From the NCBI GenBank assembly GCA_017410745.1, contig JAFPPJ010000193.1, positions 1 to 14,035 on the forward strand: 14,035 bases of DNA. Direction: 5' to 3'. This DNA comes from Oscillospiraceae bacterium (GTDB lineage Bacteria; Bacillota; Clostridia; Oscillospirales; Ruminococcaceae). Below are positions 13,069 to 14,035 of the stretch, piece by piece; position 1 is the stretch's first letter, and each line of letters opens with the position of its first letter. Under the pieces are notes generated by a model. The model was not told where the DNA came from. It did no database searches and saw only the letters and a program-made list of their open reading frames with translations. The position numbers and the translations under genes were made by a program.

Positions 13069-13137
13069 TTTCTTCTTTCATCGGTTAAATGTACAAAGAG
13101 AAAAAATGACGAGCAGATGCTCAAGGAGGAAGTTATT

Positions 13138-13635
13138 ATGAAGAAGAATATGAAGGTCATCACATCAGCAATGGCAGCAGTTATGACTGCATCCGTACTC
13201 GCATCCACAGCAAGCGCTTACAGCGTACAGCCCCCCATGCACAACCAGTACGGTCAGCCCGTATACTACAATGTTCGTCTCGTACAGCCCGTCAACTACA
13301 GCAGCAATGTTCCCCTTTCGGTACCCACAAATCTCGGTTCTTTCAGACTTACGAGCCGCAGAGCTGTCAGCAGGAACATCAGCGAGGCTATATATCAGGT
13401 AGGCGGCAGGCAGATAACCCTGCGCAAGGCAAGAGGAACTACCGGTATCTCCAACAACTACCCCGGTACCTACAGATGCAACATCAACGGCTACACCGTT
13501 ACTTTCAAGGGCAATATGAAGGGCTACTACACCGCTACATGGTCAAGAGGCGGCTACAACTACATCGTGAAGAGCAAGACAGCGCTTAATATGACACAGA
13601 TGACCAACACGGTCAGAACTCTTATCAACGCTTGA
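13138..13635 (+). CDS. Small secreted protein with signal peptide, DUF4367-like C-terminal half
   Basis: This 165-residue protein has a classic Sec signal peptide: Lys-rich start MKKNMK, hydrophobic core, and cleavage expected after ASTASA (residue ~27). The mature part begins with a Pro/Gln/Asn/Tyr-rich linker. About residues 75-165 form a beta-rich domain with ISEAIYQVGG, YRCNINGYTVTFKG and TATWSRGGYNYIV, ending in a helix NMTQMTNTVRTLI. This resembles DUF4367-type domains, in which a strand pair precedes a helix that ends in a hydrophobic motif; the match is tentative. One Cys is present in the mature part. ATG 13138 has a strong AAGGAGG (13123-13129) eight bases upstream. ATG 13117 in frame lies upstream of that SD and is rejected. 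Codon choice (ATC, GTC, few ATA) suggests good expression. It has its own promoter and a terminator-like hairpin, so it is probably monocistronic. Confidence 0.8.
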   Translation: MKKNMKVITSAMAAVMTASVLASTASAYSVQPPMHNQYGQPVYYNVRLVQPVNYSSNVPLSVPTNLGSFRLTSRRAVSRNISEAIYQVGGRQITLRKARGTTGISNNYPGTYRCNINGYTVTFKGNMKGYYTATWSRGGYNYIVKSKTALNMTQMTNTVRTLINA

Positions 13636-13663
13636 ACATCTTCTTAAACATATTTCCTGGCAT

Positions 13664-13689
13664 GGGCCGATGCGAAAGCATCGGCCTTT
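13664..13689 (+). terminator. GAAA-tetraloop hairpin after the secreted-protein gene
   Basis: GGCCGATGC (13665-13673), a GAAA loop, and GCATCGGCC (13678-13686) make a perfect 9-bp stem, followed by only three T (13687-13689) then GT. The stem is strong and the location is right (29 bases after the stop), but the T-run is short. Confidence 0.75.
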
Positions 13690-13707
13690 GTCAGGTCGGC
13701 GGGCACG

Positions 13708-13786
13708 GCCCGCAGCGATATCGTTGAAGTTTGCCTGCAAGTCGGTATAATTTGCGACCCGGTCACGTTCATTTGCATAAAGATAC
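13708..13786. repeat. ~79-bp interspersed repeat, copy 1
   Basis: The unit runs from GCCCGCAGCGATATCG to GCATAAAGATAC. It matches copy 2 (13804-13882) at 77 of 79 positions and starts 96 bases before it. It follows the last terminator; no + strand gene is seen from 13690 to the window end. Confidence 0.9.
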
Positions 13787-13803
13787 GTTACACAAAGGAC
13801 AAT

Positions 13804-13882
13804 GCCCGCAGCGATATCGTTGAAGTTTGCCTGCAAGTCGGTATGATTTGCGACTCGGTCACGTTCATTTGCATAAAGATAC
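13804..13882. repeat. ~79-bp interspersed repeat, copy 2
   Basis: It differs from copy 1 at two positions (A/G at 13749 vs 13845, C/T at 13759 vs 13855). It is preceded by GGACAAT (13797-13803), which also precedes copy 3 but not copy 1, so the full unit may be about 86 bp. Confidence 0.9.
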
Positions 13883-13984
13883 TTCATAAAAAAGGTAAGG
13901 CCGACTGTTACCCGATGTGCTTGAGACATACCCGGAGTACTATCCTCGGAAAGCAGATGAGTCCATATCCATTCGGAGGACAAT

Positions 13985-14035
13985 GCCCGCAGCGATATCG
14001 TTGAAATTTGCCTGCAAGTCGGTATGATTTGCGAC
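13985..14035. repeat. ~79-bp interspersed repeat, copy 3 (cut by window end)
   Basis: The first 51 bases of the unit are present, with one difference from copy 2 (GAAATTT for GAAGTTT). GGACAAT precedes it at 13978-13984. It starts 181 bases after copy 2, so the array is not a regular tandem. The 102 bases between copies 2 and 3 are unrelated unique sequence. Confidence 0.85.

Noticed and set aside
13708..14035. CRISPR array
   Set aside because: Repeats are ~79 bp with spacings of 96 and 181 bases, no short regular repeat-spacer pattern and no cas genes.

Overview
The window reads as chromosome of a monoderm Clostridia, most likely a Ruminococcus-like member of the Oscillospiraceae. This is inferred from the IspH-ribosomal protein S1 fusion downstream of cmk and plsC, a eukaryotic-type NADP isocitrate dehydrogenase, ThyX instead of ThyA, strong AGGAGG-type ribosome binding sites, heavy use of ATA/AGG codons, and AT-rich spacers between GC-richer genes. 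Every convincing gene is on the + strand.

Region 1 (1-1290): the 3' end of icd, then tcdA (tRNA t6A dehydratase). Region 2 (1291-1967) is a 677-base AT-rich spacer without an intact gene. It holds a perfect inverted repeat, a bidirectional terminator, nested inverted repeats around a good promoter, a 20-codon stump of an acyltransferase-like gene, and two identical 27-bp direct repeats. It looks like a scar of insertion and deletion. Region 3 (1968-6092): a three-gene MacAB-type export system (membrane-anchored adaptor with a very long coiled coil, ABC ATPase with an unusual Pro/Gln/Gly tail, FtsX/MacB permease).

Region 4 (6219-11485): a promoter followed by six genes whose stop and start codons all overlap: PP2C phosphatase, YkgJ-like Cys-cluster protein, thyX, cmk, plsC and the ispH-rpsA fusion, closed by a strong terminator. 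It links protein dephosphorylation, dTMP and CMP/dCMP supply, phosphatidic acid synthesis, isoprenoid synthesis and translation. Inside the fusion I see a near-consensus promoter in the IspH part, a Shine-Dalgarno plus ATG at the domain junction, and a sharp change in codon use there. Together these suggest that S1 is also made as a separate protein.

Region 5 (11496-13635): a XerC/D-type tyrosine recombinase, a small membrane protein with a winged-helix-like segment and a zinc ribbon whose 5' end looks frameshifted, and a small secreted protein with its own promoter. Region 6 (13690-14035) has no convincing gene. It carries three copies of a ~79-bp repeat, the last cut by the window end.

No tRNA, rRNA, CRISPR array or complete insertion sequence was seen. 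The best candidates for something new are the internal expression signals of ispH-rpsA, the scar region upstream of the exporter, and the 79-bp repeat family.
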